Of a DNA stretch of 26,868 bases, positions 1-7,583 are shown in pieces. The notes under the pieces are model-generated. The model was not told the origin of the DNA. It did not search any database and worked only from the letters and a program-made list of their open reading frames with translations. How positions within the stretch are numbered: the first letter of the stretch is position 1; every line of letters starts with the position of its first letter. The translations under genes and the position numbers were made by a program. The stretch lies in contig NZ_BAAACW010000096.1 of assembly GCF_039521845.1 (NCBI RefSeq), forward strand, positions 1-26,868, in the 5' to 3' direction. This stretch comes from Alkalibacterium iburiense. Its GTDB lineage: Bacteria > Bacillota > Bacilli > Lactobacillales > Carnobacteriaceae_A.

Positions 1-43
1 CATCCACCCCCATTATAAAGGATTTTTTTATGGCATGGAATAG

Positions 44-229
44 TTAAAACTTTAATGCAACACTAGTGATGATATATATAATCAGAGAGACTCCAACAAC
101 GTTGGCCTGATATAAAGCCGTTAACCAGTGGTTTTCCGATAAGGCGAGCAAAATAAAAATAGCTATGAAAAGAAGCATAGAGAAGTAGAGAAGAAAGTAT
201 TTAAAAAAACTGGGAAGTATATTTTTCAT
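44..229 (-). CDS. small two-helix membrane protein of the lia operon (hypothetical)
   Basis: I do not recognise this 61-residue protein. It has two strongly hydrophobic stretches (about residues 8-29 and 41-58) joined by a short polar loop, so it should be a small membrane hairpin. Its ATG overlaps the liaF stop codon as ATGA, which implies translational coupling. The arrangement resembles the membrane anchor of a LiaS/VraS sensor kinase. However, the frame closes with TAA after residue 61, and neither other frame downstream reads into recognisable kinase sequence within the 43 bases left. A G-rich Shine-Dalgarno-like stretch at about positions 4-11 (minus strand) suggests another gene, perhaps the kinase, starts at or just beyond the left edge. 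It is either a genuine small accessory protein or a truncated LiaS. The reading frame is well supported, the function is not. Confidence 0.6.
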   Translation of the reverse strand: MKNILPSFFKYFLLYFSMLLFIAIFILLALSENHWLTALYQANVVGVSLIIYIITSVALKF

Positions 230-963
230 AGATATACGACCTCTACTTCCCCGATTATAGTGCTAGATACTATTTTTATTTTTCTAATGGCCGTATCATA
301 ATTTTGGGATCGCCATTTGATTGTCTCATTCTTTAAATTAAACTCTTCTTCATCGATAATGACTTTCCCTAAAGCCACGCTCACATCTAGTGACACAGCA
401 ATGTCTCGTGGAATCAGAATTTTAGTATCTCCAAAACCTTTTCGCACTAACAAAATGTTTTCTTTTTTTGGTAATATTGTATTCCCTAAATCAAAAAAGG
501 TATCTCCCATGATTTTTTGGAAGTTTTTATCTTTCCACTCAAACACTTCGTTTCCAACGAAGTCATCTCCAAACCATTTATGTCGATACATTCTCATTTC
601 TTTGTCATCATTTTCTTTCCATTCGACAGATATGAATTCTTTTTCTCTCCAGTACTGTTCTTTTTTAAATAATGGATCACGGATGGTTTCAAGCAACTTC
701 TGATCCGTATTCATCTCTATTAATAAAAAGATGATTAATATTGCCCAAAAGGCGCTAGTAAAGACGACTGCCGCTAAAAATAAACCTATGCTCCACCACA
801 AATACTGACTTCTTTTATCTGTTTTTTTAGGAGAAGATTTGTAAAGAAATAAAAAGATGAAAGCAAGAACCACAAAGGTGATTAACAAACCACTGTGTAC
901 AATTTCATATACTAACCATACAAATAGTAATGCCATTATGGTTTTATAAAGTGTTTTACTCAT
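226..963 (-). CDS. liaF: LiaF-family envelope stress regulator
   Basis: This 245-residue membrane protein looks like LiaF (YvqF). In LiaFSR systems it restrains the LiaS kinase until cell-wall antibiotics or membrane damage release it. The N-terminal third holds about four hydrophobic segments (roughly residues 6-24, 26-44 and 53-84). The soluble C-terminal part carries the beta-rich LiaF C-terminal (DUF2154) pattern, including the stretch VRKGFGDTKILIPRDIAVSL and a GEVEV motif near the end. Length fits the family. A strong GGGAGGAGA ribosome binding site precedes the ATG. It is the first gene seen in a unit that continues leftward through a coupled small membrane protein, probably to liaS and liaR outside the window. 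Confidence 0.82.
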   Translation of the reverse strand: MSKTLYKTIMALLFVWLVYEIVHSGLLITFVVLAFIFLFLYKSSPKKTDKRSQYLWWSIGLFLAAVVFTSAFWAILIIFLLIEMNTDQKLLETIRDPLFKKEQYWREKEFISVEWKENDDKEMRMYRHKWFGDDFVGNEVFEWKDKNFQKIMGDTFFDLGNTILPKKENILLVRKGFGDTKILIPRDIAVSLDVSVALGKVIIDEEEFNLKNETIKWRSQNYDTAIRKIKIVSSTIIGEVEVVYL

Positions 964-992
964 TGATGTCTCCTCCCTATAACTATAGTGTT

Positions 993-1042
993 ATTATATC
1001 GAATTAAATGAGAAATAGCACTACACGGAAGAGAAAATCCGT
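993..1042 (-). promoter_or_regulatory. liaF promoter with upstream inverted repeat
   Basis: On the minus strand a perfect TATAAT lies at 998-993, about 30 bases before the liaF start. No good -35 hexamer sits 16-18 bases upstream. An inverted repeat ACGGA-N8-TCCGT (1025-1042) lies where an activator would bind, about 45-50 bases before the likely transcription start. A strong -10, a poor -35 and an upstream repeat are typical of activator-dependent promoters. LiaR is the natural candidate, but I did not match a known LiaR box. Confidence 0.4.
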
Positions 1043-1052
1043 CTTAAGTATG

Positions 1053-1099
1053 AGAAGAAAAAGAAGCTAAGTGAGGTAATTTCTGCCTCTCTTAGCTTC
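1053..1099 (-). terminator. greA intrinsic terminator
   Basis: Ten bases after the greA stop the minus strand forms a stem of nine pairs (1091-1099 with 1063-1071), one mismatch and four more pairs (1086-1089 with 1073-1076). It is followed by a T-rich tract interrupted by a C. Confidence 0.85.
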
Positions 1100-1108
1100 C
1101 CGTATTAA

Positions 1109-1585
1109 TTAATAAACTTTAGTGATTTCAACTTCCATTGTACCGCCTGGTGTATTAATTTGAACAGTATCTCCAACAGTCTTGCCAATTAAAGCTTGAG
1201 CAATAGGTGATTCGTTAGAAATTTTACCAGAGAATGGATCTGCCTCCGCTTTTCCGACAATCGTATATTCTTCTTCAATGCCATCTGGTAATTCTTTAAA
1301 AATAACAGAGCGACCAAGGGATACTTCGCCCTCTTTAGAATTAGAATTATCGATGATTTGAGCATTTTGAAGCATGTTTTCAATTGTATGAATACGTCCT
1401 TCAATAAAAGCTTGTTCGTCTTTAGCTGATTCATATTCAGAGTTCTCTGATAAATCCCCAAACCCTCTAGCAATTTTGATTCTTTCTACTACTTCTTTAC
1501 GCTTAACTGTTTTTAATTCCTTCAGTTCATTTTCTAACTTTTCTTTTCCTTCTACTGTCATAGGAAAAACTTTTTCTGTCATCAT
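1109..1585 (-). CDS. greA: transcription elongation factor GreA
   Basis: GreA enters the secondary channel of RNA polymerase and stimulates cleavage of backtracked transcripts, rescuing stalled complexes. The 158-residue length is typical. The N-terminal half is a charged antiparallel coiled coil with the conserved tip GDLSENSEYESAKDEQ, whose acidic residues position the catalytic magnesium. The C-terminal half is the FKBP-like globular domain (SPIAQALIGKTVGDTVQ). A GAGGTGG ribosome binding site lies upstream of two adjacent ATG codons; either could be the start. A TATAAT at 1630-1625 could be its own promoter, though the matching -35 is poor. Otherwise it is read from udk through a weak hairpin. 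It has its own strong terminator. Confidence 0.97.
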   Translation of the reverse strand: MMTEKVFPMTVEGKEKLENELKELKTVKRKEVVERIKIARGFGDLSENSEYESAKDEQAFIEGRIHTIENMLQNAQIIDNSNSKEGEVSLGRSVIFKELPDGIEEEYTIVGKAEADPFSGKISNESPIAQALIGKTVGDTVQINTPGGTMEVEITKVY

Positions 1586-1718
1586 TTATATCCACCTCAT
1601 CATACTTTTGTATCCGTTTTTTATATTATATTTACAGTAATGCTAAACTTGTTGAAAATTTGAATCTAAACTAAATTCTCAATGGAACTAAGATACCATG
1701 AACATATAGATATGTAAA

Positions 1719-1740
1719 GCGTTTTTCTAAATAAAAACGC
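1719..1740 (-). terminator. hairpin after udk, weak terminator
   Basis: A perfect eight-pair stem (1733-1740 with 1719-1726, arms GCGTTTTT and AAAAACGC) with a six-base loop lies just downstream of the udk stop. The following tract TTTACAT is short, so termination may be only partial and leave read-through into greA. Confidence 0.55.
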
Positions 1741-1746
1741 CCCTCA

Positions 1747-2385
1747 TTACAAGGAACGTTGTTCAAATATTGTGTTGATTTTGGTAGTCATTAAATCAAT
1801 GGCTACTTGGTTTTGTCCACCCTCAGGTATAATAATATCCGCATATTTTTTTGTCGGTTCAATAAATTGAGTATGCATCGGTTTGACTACAGAAAGGTAC
1901 TGATCGATTACATTACTTAACGTTCGACCTCTTTCTTCAATATCGCGTTTAATCCTTCTAATGATACGAATATCATCATCTGTATCAACATAGACCTTAA
2001 TGTCCATCAGATCTCTTAGGCGAGAATCTTCTAATATAAGTATGCCTTCCAGTATAATCACTTGCTTCGGCTCTTGTAAAATGGTTTCACTGCTTCTCGT
2101 ATGCTTAGTGTAATCATAAACAGGCTTTTGTATACTTTTATTATTTAACAGGTCTTTCAGATGTGTGATTAATAAATCCGTATCGAAAGCAAAGGGATGA
2201 TCATAATTCGTTTTCAGTCGTTCTTCAAAACTGAGGTGATCTTGATTTTTATAATAAGAGTCTTGCTCGAGCATCATAATAGACTTGCCAGGAAAATAAT
2301 TAAATATAGCTTGGCTAACACTCGTCTTCCCGCTTCCAGATCCTCCAGTTACACCTATAACAATCGGTTTGTCTTCCTTTTTCAT
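1747..2385 (-). CDS. udk: uridine kinase
   Basis: Uridine kinase phosphorylates uridine (and cytidine) with ATP or GTP to UMP or CMP in pyrimidine salvage, in the cytoplasm. The P-loop GVTGGSGSGKTS lies near the N-terminus, followed by the family motifs DSYYKNQDHLSFEER, NYDHPFAFD and EGILILEDSRLRDLMD, and the arginine-rich lid RIIRRIKRDIEERGR. The open frame extends 27 codons further upstream. The start chosen here follows an AAAGGAATG ribosome binding site and gives 212 residues, the usual family length. The upstream extension also contains the terminator hairpin of mltG, which argues against the longer form. No clear promoter lies in the roughly 50 bases between that hairpin and the start. 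Confidence 0.96.
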   Translation of the reverse strand: MKKEDKPIVIGVTGGSGSGKTSVSQAIFNYFPGKSIMMLEQDSYYKNQDHLSFEERLKTNYDHPFAFDTDLLITHLKDLLNNKSIQKPVYDYTKHTRSSETILQEPKQVIILEGILILEDSRLRDLMDIKVYVDTDDDIRIIRRIKRDIEERGRTLSNVIDQYLSVVKPMHTQFIEPTKKYADIIIPEGGQNQVAIDLMTTKINTIFEQRSL

Positions 2386-2431
2386 AAAGCCATTCCTTTC
2401 TATTTCCTGCGTGGTTGTCAGACTTCTTAAG

Positions 2432-2463
2432 AAAAGCACTGGATCCTGGATAGATCCAATGCT
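2432..2463 (-). terminator. terminator or attenuator between mltG and udk
   Basis: On the minus strand an 11-pair stem with one G-T wobble (2453-2463 with 2435-2445) closes a seven-base loop and runs into TTTTCTT. It starts eight bases after the mltG stop. It would end or attenuate the mltG transcript before udk. Confidence 0.75.
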
Positions 2464-2470
2464 CAATTGC

Positions 2471-3556
2471 TTATCTTAAATATTCATTTTGGTATTCTAA
2501 ATGCTGTTCATATGTTTCAGAGAAATAGATTTCTCTCGTGGATAAGTCAGCCAAGAAATACATATAATCTGTTTCAGCAGGATACATGCTGGCACGAATT
2601 GAATTTTCGTCGGGATTGTTGACGGGACCAGGCCCTAAACCGCGATGAGTATATAAGTTGTAAGCTGAATCGACTTCTAAATCATCGTAGGTAATCCGTT
2701 CTTGGTGCTCTCCTAAAGCGTAGGTGACACTGACATCTGTTTGAAGAGGCATATCGATAGCTAATCGGTTATAAAACACACCAGATATCAACTCCCGATC
2801 TTCATATGTGATTCCTTCTCTTTCAATAAACGAAGCCATTGTTAGAATTTCATGAACCGTCATATCACTTTCGGCTATTTCACCATAATACTCCTGGAGC
2901 GCTTGATCCATCCGAGCAATCATCTGAGTCACAATTTCTTCTAATGAGGTCTCTTCGAAGAATTCATATGTCGCTGGGTATAAATAACCTTCCAGGGTAT
3001 ATAGGGTATCTTCTCTTACTTCCATTGCGTCTGTTAAAAGCTCAGGAAACTCATTCACTTTTTCTTGAAGAAATGCGTCATCTTCTACTAATTCAAAGAA
3101 TTCATCAACTGTGTAACTTGTTTGATTATCAATAGCTATAGCGACTTGTTCAATGGTATAGCCTTCTGGGATTGTCACTCTTCCACTTGACTCTTCTGCA
3201 ATCGGTATACCACCATCCTGAAGCTGTCTAACAATATCATCGGTAGACATAGATGGGGAGAAAAAATAGTACCCCGCTTGAAATCCTTCTTCTCCAGTAA
3301 ACCTTAAATGATAATTAAACACAAAAGCACTCTGAATGACACCATTTTCTTCCAATATACGTGCAATATCGGTTCGAGAAGATCCTATAGGGATTTCAAT
3401 AGGAATTTCCTCGTTACTCTCCGGGTTTAATGCTTCTAAAGAAGATGTATAATAATGGTAACCGGAAAAGATTAATACTATTAGCAAAATAATTAAAATA
3501 GAAACTATACTCAATACAATTTTCCTTACTGTATGAGTCGATTTCTTATCGGGCAT
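2471..3556 (-). CDS. mltG: endolytic transglycosylase MltG (YceG-like)
   Basis: MltG is a membrane-bound endolytic murein transglycosylase that cuts nascent glycan strands and sets their length. The 361-residue protein has a short cytoplasmic tail, one transmembrane helix (about residues 12-32), a LysM-like region (about 50-115) and the YceG catalytic domain. The conserved catalytic glutamate is seen in ASFIEREG (E245), followed by SGVFYNRL, PLQTDVSVTYALG and YNLYTHRGLGPGPVNNP, all hallmarks of the family. The ribosome binding site is AAGGATGG. A promoter with TATAAT lies upstream, and a strong hairpin follows. Its neighbourhood with IreB, a target of the cell-wall-sensing kinase in enterococci, fits envelope work. 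Confidence 0.95.
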   Translation of the reverse strand: MPDKKSTHTVRKIVLSIVSILIILLIVLIFSGYHYYTSSLEALNPESNEEIPIEIPIGSSRTDIARILEENGVIQSAFVFNYHLRFTGEEGFQAGYYFFSPSMSTDDIVRQLQDGGIPIAEESSGRVTIPEGYTIEQVAIAIDNQTSYTVDEFFELVEDDAFLQEKVNEFPELLTDAMEVREDTLYTLEGYLYPATYEFFEETSLEEIVTQMIARMDQALQEYYGEIAESDMTVHEILTMASFIEREGITYEDRELISGVFYNRLAIDMPLQTDVSVTYALGEHQERITYDDLEVDSAYNLYTHRGLGPGPVNNPDENSIRASMYPAETDYMYFLADLSTREIYFSETYEQHLEYQNEYLR

Positions 3557-3597
3557 AAACTGTCCATCCTTTTTGACTGTGATAGTTATCTCTAATC

Positions 3598-3626
3598 ATT
3601 ATACACAAATTGGCTATGAGTGGAAA
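3598..3626 (-). promoter_or_regulatory. mltG promoter
   Basis: On the minus strand TTTCCA (3626-3621) and a perfect TATAAT (3603-3598) are separated by 17 bases and lie about 40 bases before the mltG start. It lies downstream of the DUF1292 terminator, as expected if mltG starts its own transcript. Confidence 0.55.
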
Positions 3627-3680
3627 GACAATATTCATAAGTACTGATTTCTCTCTGCTTTAATCATCTGCATATAAGCA

Positions 3681-3716
3681 AAAAAAGAAGATGGAACTTA
3701 TCCATCTTCTTTTTTT
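3681..3716. terminator. strong terminator after the DUF1292 gene
   Basis: A perfect 15-pair stem (3681-3695 with 3701-3715) with a five-base loop has A-rich and T-rich arms, so it can work in both directions. It sits three bases beyond the stop of the DUF1292 gene and ends the ireB-ruvX-DUF1292 operon. Confidence 0.9.
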
Positions 3717-3718
3717 AA

Positions 3719-4051
3719 TTAGTCTGTTTCTTCGTCACTAATGAAAGTGTTGAGTACTTCTTCGATCATTTCCCATTCTTCATCCGTTTCAATAGGACTT
3801 AATGTCCCTTCTAAGCCACCGTCTGCTTCTGTATAAGAAAAAGCAGACAACTCCACTTCTTCCCCTTCACTGGAACCTGCTGGGAAAACTAGGACATAAG
3901 ATTTGTCGAAATCTTCTGAATCGAATGTAAATAGAATTTCGTATAAATCTTCGTTACCTTCTTCATCAACCAAAGTTATATACTCGTGATCGTGGTCGTG
4001 AGAATGATCATGATCATGGTCATGATCGTGATTGTGTTTATCATTGCTCAT
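3719..4051 (-). CDS. DUF1292 family protein with alternating-histidine N-terminus
   Basis: This 110-residue acidic protein belongs to DUF1292 (YrzB in Bacillus subtilis), a family of unknown function conserved next to ruvX and yrzL/ireB. The core (about residues 24-105) shows the family pattern: ITLVDEEGNEDLYEILFTF, then SYVLVFPAG and a C-terminal EEWEMIEEVLNTF. The N-terminal tail is unusual: every even residue from 6 to 22 is histidine, mostly alternating with aspartate, giving nine histidines. Such a tail could bind divalent metals such as zinc or nickel, which is inference. Shorter His-rich tails occur in relatives as I remember the family. An AAGGAGG ribosome binding site lies within the end of ruvX, and only one base separates the two genes. 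Confidence 0.9.
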   Translation of the reverse strand: MSNDKHNHDHDHDHDHSHDHDHEYITLVDEEGNEDLYEILFTFDSEDFDKSYVLVFPAGSSEGEEVELSAFSYTEADGGLEGTLSPIETDEEWEMIEEVLNTFISDEETD

Positions 4052-4052
4052 A

Positions 4053-4487
4053 TTATTCCTCCTTCAAATGGGCCTGTCTATCTAAATAATTTTGCAATAT
4101 AATGACAGCTGCTAACTTATCTACTACTTGCTTGCGTTTTTTTCTGGAAGTGTTGCCTTCTTCAATCAGCATTCTGTTTACCTGCATGGTAGTCAATCGT
4201 TCATCTTGGTAAATAACTGGCATAGAAAATAGTTCTTCCAGCTTTTTTCCATAAGACATTGACAACTCTGCTCTTTCACCGATTGTTCCATCCATATTTT
4301 TAGGTAAACCGACTACAAAGCGACTGACTTCATATTCTTCTACCAATTCTTTAATGCGATTGAATCCAAAATCTTCATTCGATTCGTTAATAGAAACAGT
4401 TTCAATCCCTTGTGCCGTCCAACCAAAGGCATCACTGACAGCCACTCCTACTGTTTTAGAACCGACATCTAACCCCATTACTCGCAT
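4053..4487 (-). CDS. ruvX: RuvX/YqgF family RNase H-fold nuclease
   Basis: RuvX (YqgF, YrrK) is a small RNase H-fold nuclease. It is implicated in processing the 5' end of pre-16S rRNA and has been annotated as a Holliday junction resolvase. The 144-residue length is typical. Family motifs are visible in order: the acidic start GLDVGSKTVGVAVSD, VVGLPKNMDGT, YQDERLTT and the C-terminal DKLAAVIILQNYLD, which together supply the metal-binding acidic residues. It starts one base after the ireB stop and ends one base before the DUF1292 start, so the three genes are one operon. The ribosome binding site (GAGAA) is weak, which fits translational coupling. Confidence 0.95.
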   Translation of the reverse strand: MRVMGLDVGSKTVGVAVSDAFGWTAQGIETVSINESNEDFGFNRIKELVEEYEVSRFVVGLPKNMDGTIGERAELSMSYGKKLEELFSMPVIYQDERLTTMQVNRMLIEEGNTSRKKRKQVVDKLAAVIILQNYLDRQAHLKEE

Positions 4488-4488
4488 A

Positions 4489-4746
4489 TTATTTCTCGTT
4501 CTTTAGATAATGATTCACTAGTTCTTCAAGTACTTCGTCTCGTTCGTGACGTCTGATTAAATTTCTAGCATCATTATGTCTAGGGATATACGCAGGGTCT
4601 CCAGATAATAGATACCCTACTATTTGATTAATTGGGTTATAGCCTTTTTCCTCTAATGCTTTATACACTCTCTTTAATGTCTCTTCGACATTATGTTCGT
4701 CTTCATTATCCACTGTAAAGCGAACTGTATGATCATTTGAACTCAT
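4489..4746 (-). CDS. ireB: IreB family regulatory phosphoprotein (DUF965/YrzL)
   Basis: IreB is a small cytoplasmic protein phosphorylated by the PASTA-domain kinase IreK in Enterococcus faecalis, where it negatively influences cephalosporin resistance. The 85-residue length fits. The conserved signature GYNPINQIVGYLLSGDPAYI is intact, followed by RHNDARNLIRRHERDEVLEELV. A threonine at position 7, in the context TVRF, matches one of the N-terminal phosphorylated threonines known from the enterococcal protein. It leads the operon with ruvX and the DUF1292 gene and has a GGAGGG ribosome binding site. Confidence 0.94.
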   Translation of the reverse strand: MSSNDHTVRFTVDNEDEHNVEETLKRVYKALEEKGYNPINQIVGYLLSGDPAYIPRHNDARNLIRRHERDEVLEELVNHYLKNEK

Positions 4747-4815
4747 TGGTACGTCCCTCCATACTTTCTTATCCGATATTGGGTTAAGACGTTCTCTCTT
4801 TTCCCAGCTGTCTAT

Positions 4816-4844
4816 ATTTTACTAGAAAACGTTTGAAAGTACAA
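4816..4844 (-). promoter_or_regulatory. candidate promoter of the ireB operon
   Basis: On the minus strand TTGTAC (4844-4839) and TAAAAT (4821-4816) are 17 bases apart and about 70 bases before ireB. Both hexamers deviate from consensus, so this is a candidate only. No clear terminator was found between alaS (upstream) and this site, so read-through from alaS is possible. Confidence 0.4.
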
Positions 4845-4906
4845 TGTAAACCGAGAATACGACTCTTTTTATTCGTTCTTTTATTACATTTCTGTGACTT
4901 TATTGA

Positions 4907-7552
4907 TTAAATATTCATTTTTATCCATTCACCTACAGCATTTAGAGCGTTCGGTAATCCTTCTGGTTTTTTTCCTCCTGCTTGGGCGAAATCAGGACGT
5001 CCTCCGCCTCCTCCATTTACGTGAGGTGTGATGGCTTTAATCAAATCTCCTGCTTTTAATCCTTGATTCATAGCTTTTTCGTTTAATGAGACAAGTAAAT
5101 TCACTTTCTTCTCATCTCTTAATCCAAGGACTAATATATCAGAAAAATCGTTTTGTTTCCATTTATCCGATAATTGTCTTAGTTGATTCATATCTTTTGC
5201 TTTAATTTCTTCGGAGATGAACCGGATATCTTGGACTGTTTCAACCTTAGTAAAGATTTGATCTGCTTGAGCATTAGCTAATTTAGAATGGAGAGACTCA
5301 TTCGCTTTATTTGCCTCTTTTAGTTCAGACTGCAACGATTCTATTCGTGTAGGTACTTCACTGCTTGATTGAACCTTTAATAGATTTGAGGCTTTATTTA
5401 ACGTGTTTAACTGCTTCTCCATCCATAAGAAAGCTCCTTCACTCGTTAAAGCCGTTATACGTCTGGTTCCAGCACCGATTCCAGCTTCAGATACTATTTT
5501 AAACAGGCCTATTTCTGCTGTATTTTTTACATGCGTTCCCCCACACAACTCTTTGGAATAGTCATTTATCATAACCACTCTCACATTTTCACCGTATTTC
5601 TCGCCAAATAAAGCCATAGCTCCTAGCTCTTTCGCTTTGTCAATCGATGTTTCTAATGTTTCAACAGCATAATTCTCCATTATTTTTTCGTTAACGATCA
5701 TTTCCATTTTTTTGATTTCATCTTCTGTCACTTGGCCATAGTGCGTGAAGTCAAACCTTAAATGATCAGCTTCCACTAGTGAACCCGCTTGATTGGCATG
5801 CTCTCCTAGTACATCTTTTAGCGCTTGATGCAATAAGTGGGTTGCCGTATGATTACGCTCAATCAACCGTCTGCGCTTTTCATCTAATCGTAACTCGTAT
5901 TCTTCTCCTTCAGAGATTGGACCCGTTAATTCTGTTTCGTGAATAGGTTGACCTTCTGGTCCAGCTTTCACTGAAAGAATTCGACCTATTACCTCATTCT
6001 CTTGATCAACGATATACCCTGCATCACTCGCCTGTCCTCCTTTTTCGGCATAAAAAGGAGTCTTATCAAAGATAAGTTTGACGGTTTTTCCTGAAGTTGC
6101 TGAAGTCACGAAGGATTCTTCATCTATAATCTTGGTCACTGTGCTGATAGAAGAATCATTCTCATAGCCAATAAAATCACTTGCTAAATTAATATTATTT
6201 AACAAAGAAGACTGAACAGCCATTGAACCTTCTGTCTGTCTAGCTGAACGTGCTCTTTCTCTTTGTTTCTCCATTTCCCTTTCAAATTCTTCAATATCTA
6301 TTTCCATCGCTTCTTCTTTAACCACTTCTTCCGTTAATTCAACTGGGAAGCCATAGGTATCGTACAGCTGAAAAACATCTTTTCCAGAAATCATAGTTGT
6401 TTGGTTCTCTTTCTGAGATTTGACAATTTCTTTTACACGCTCCAACCCATCAGCTAATGTCTCCAAGAATCGTTCTTCTTCATTTAAAATGACTGTTTCA
6501 ATAAAGTCTTTATCTTCTTCTACTTCTGGGTAATGAGCTTTCATAATATCGGCCACTACAGACACTAAGGATGATAGGAATGGTTTACTCATTCCTAACT
6601 TTCTTCCGTGCATGACGCTTCTTCTAAGCAAGCGACGCAACACATAGCCTCTTCCTTCATTTGATGGAAGAGCCCCATCTCCAATAGCAAATGTAAGAGC
6701 ACGAATATGGTCCGCAATGACTTTAAAACTCACTTTCGTCTCTTCATTTTTATCATATGAGACTCCACTAATTTTCTCAATCTCATTAATAATAGGTAAA
6801 AACAAGTCGGTTTCAAAGTTAGTGGGAGCATCTTGGAGAACAGAGAGCATTCTTTCCAATCCCATACCGGTATCAATATTTTTGTTAGGAAGAGGATCAT
6901 ACGTATGATCGGGTTTATGATTATATTGAGAAAATACAAGGTTCCAGATCTCTAGCCAGCGTTCATTTTCTCCACCAGGATAGTTTTCCTCATGATCTTC
7001 TGGCAAGTCGTTGAAACTTTCTCCTCTGTCATAGAAAATTTCCGTATTCGGTCCACAAGGGCCTTCACCGATATCCCAAAAATTCCCTTCTTCTCTGATA
7101 ATATGATTCTCTGGCAAGCCTACTTTTTCTCTCCATATCGTGTATGCTTCCTCATCATCCGGGTAAACAGTGACAAATAACTTTTCTTCATCTAAATCCA
7201 ACCATTTGGAACTCGTCAAGAATTCCCATGCCCATACAATCGCTTCTTCTTTAAAGTAATCACCAATGGAAAAATTACCTAACATTTCAAATAATGTATG
7301 GTGCCTTGCTGTCACCCCAACATTTTCAATATCATTTGTTCGGATACTTTTCTGTGAACCTGCTATTTTAGGGTTATCTGGCTTAACTGTCCCGTCAAAA
7401 TATTTTTTCATAGTTGCTACTCCAGAGTTGACCCATAATAAAGTCGGATCATCGACTGGAATTAATGACACACTTTTTTCAATTTTATGTCCTTTTTCCT
7501 CAAAGAAATCTAAAAAGAGTTGTCTTAATTCTGAACTGCTTAAACTTTTCAT
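4907..7552 (-). CDS. alaS: alanyl-tRNA synthetase
   Basis: AlaRS charges tRNA-Ala with alanine and hydrolyses mischarged Ser- or Gly-tRNA. The 881-residue protein shows the class II catalytic core at the N-terminus (WVNSGVATMKKYFDG, RTNDIENVG, RHHTLFEMLGNFSIGDYF), the editing domain with the zinc-binding pair HTATHLLH and CGGTHV, a coiled-coil linker, and the C-terminal domain ending in the glycine-rich NGGGGGRPDFAQAGG. The open frame allows an ATG three codons upstream. The start at 7552 is preferred because AAGG then lies at proper spacing and the protein begins MKSLSS, like the Bacillus enzyme. Expression is controlled by the T-box leader upstream. Confidence 0.98.
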   Translation of the reverse strand: MKSLSSSELRQLFLDFFEEKGHKIEKSVSLIPVDDPTLLWVNSGVATMKKYFDGTVKPDNPKIAGSQKSIRTNDIENVGVTARHHTLFEMLGNFSIGDYFKEEAIVWAWEFLTSSKWLDLDEEKLFVTVYPDDEEAYTIWREKVGLPENHIIREEGNFWDIGEGPCGPNTEIFYDRGESFNDLPEDHEENYPGGENERWLEIWNLVFSQYNHKPDHTYDPLPNKNIDTGMGLERMLSVLQDAPTNFETDLFLPIINEIEKISGVSYDKNEETKVSFKVIADHIRALTFAIGDGALPSNEGRGYVLRRLLRRSVMHGRKLGMSKPFLSSLVSVVADIMKAHYPEVEEDKDFIETVILNEEERFLETLADGLERVKEIVKSQKENQTTMISGKDVFQLYDTYGFPVELTEEVVKEEAMEIDIEEFEREMEKQRERARSARQTEGSMAVQSSLLNNINLASDFIGYENDSSISTVTKIIDEESFVTSATSGKTVKLIFDKTPFYAEKGGQASDAGYIVDQENEVIGRILSVKAGPEGQPIHETELTGPISEGEEYELRLDEKRRRLIERNHTATHLLHQALKDVLGEHANQAGSLVEADHLRFDFTHYGQVTEDEIKKMEMIVNEKIMENYAVETLETSIDKAKELGAMALFGEKYGENVRVVMINDYSKELCGGTHVKNTAEIGLFKIVSEAGIGAGTRRITALTSEGAFLWMEKQLNTLNKASNLLKVQSSSEVPTRIESLQSELKEANKANESLHSKLANAQADQIFTKVETVQDIRFISEEIKAKDMNQLRQLSDKWKQNDFSDILVLGLRDEKKVNLLVSLNEKAMNQGLKAGDLIKAITPHVNGGGGGRPDFAQAGGKKPEGLPNALNAVGEWIKMNI

Positions 7553-7583
7553 TTTACTCATCCTTATTCTTTATTTTTAAATC

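Noticed and set aside
1..43. Frameshifted continuation of the 61-residue protein into a kinase
   Set aside because: One alternative frame stops within a few codons and the other does not read like a histidine kinase linker, so a frameshift is not supported by what is visible.
317..703. Plus-strand frame of 128 codons opposite liaF
   Set aside because: It is a shadow of liaF in the opposite strand, with low-complexity serine/phenylalanine-rich translation and no ribosome binding site.
1189..1473. 94-codon frame inside greA on the same strand
   Set aside because: It overlaps greA out of frame and its translation resembles no protein family.
2386..2466. N-terminal extension of udk
   Set aside because: It contains the mltG terminator hairpin and lacks a binding site, while the internal ATG at 2385 has both a good site and the usual family N-terminus.
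3984..4036. Short direct repeats read as a possible CRISPR or tandem repeat element
   Set aside because: They are the codons of the His-Asp tail in the DUF1292 gene.
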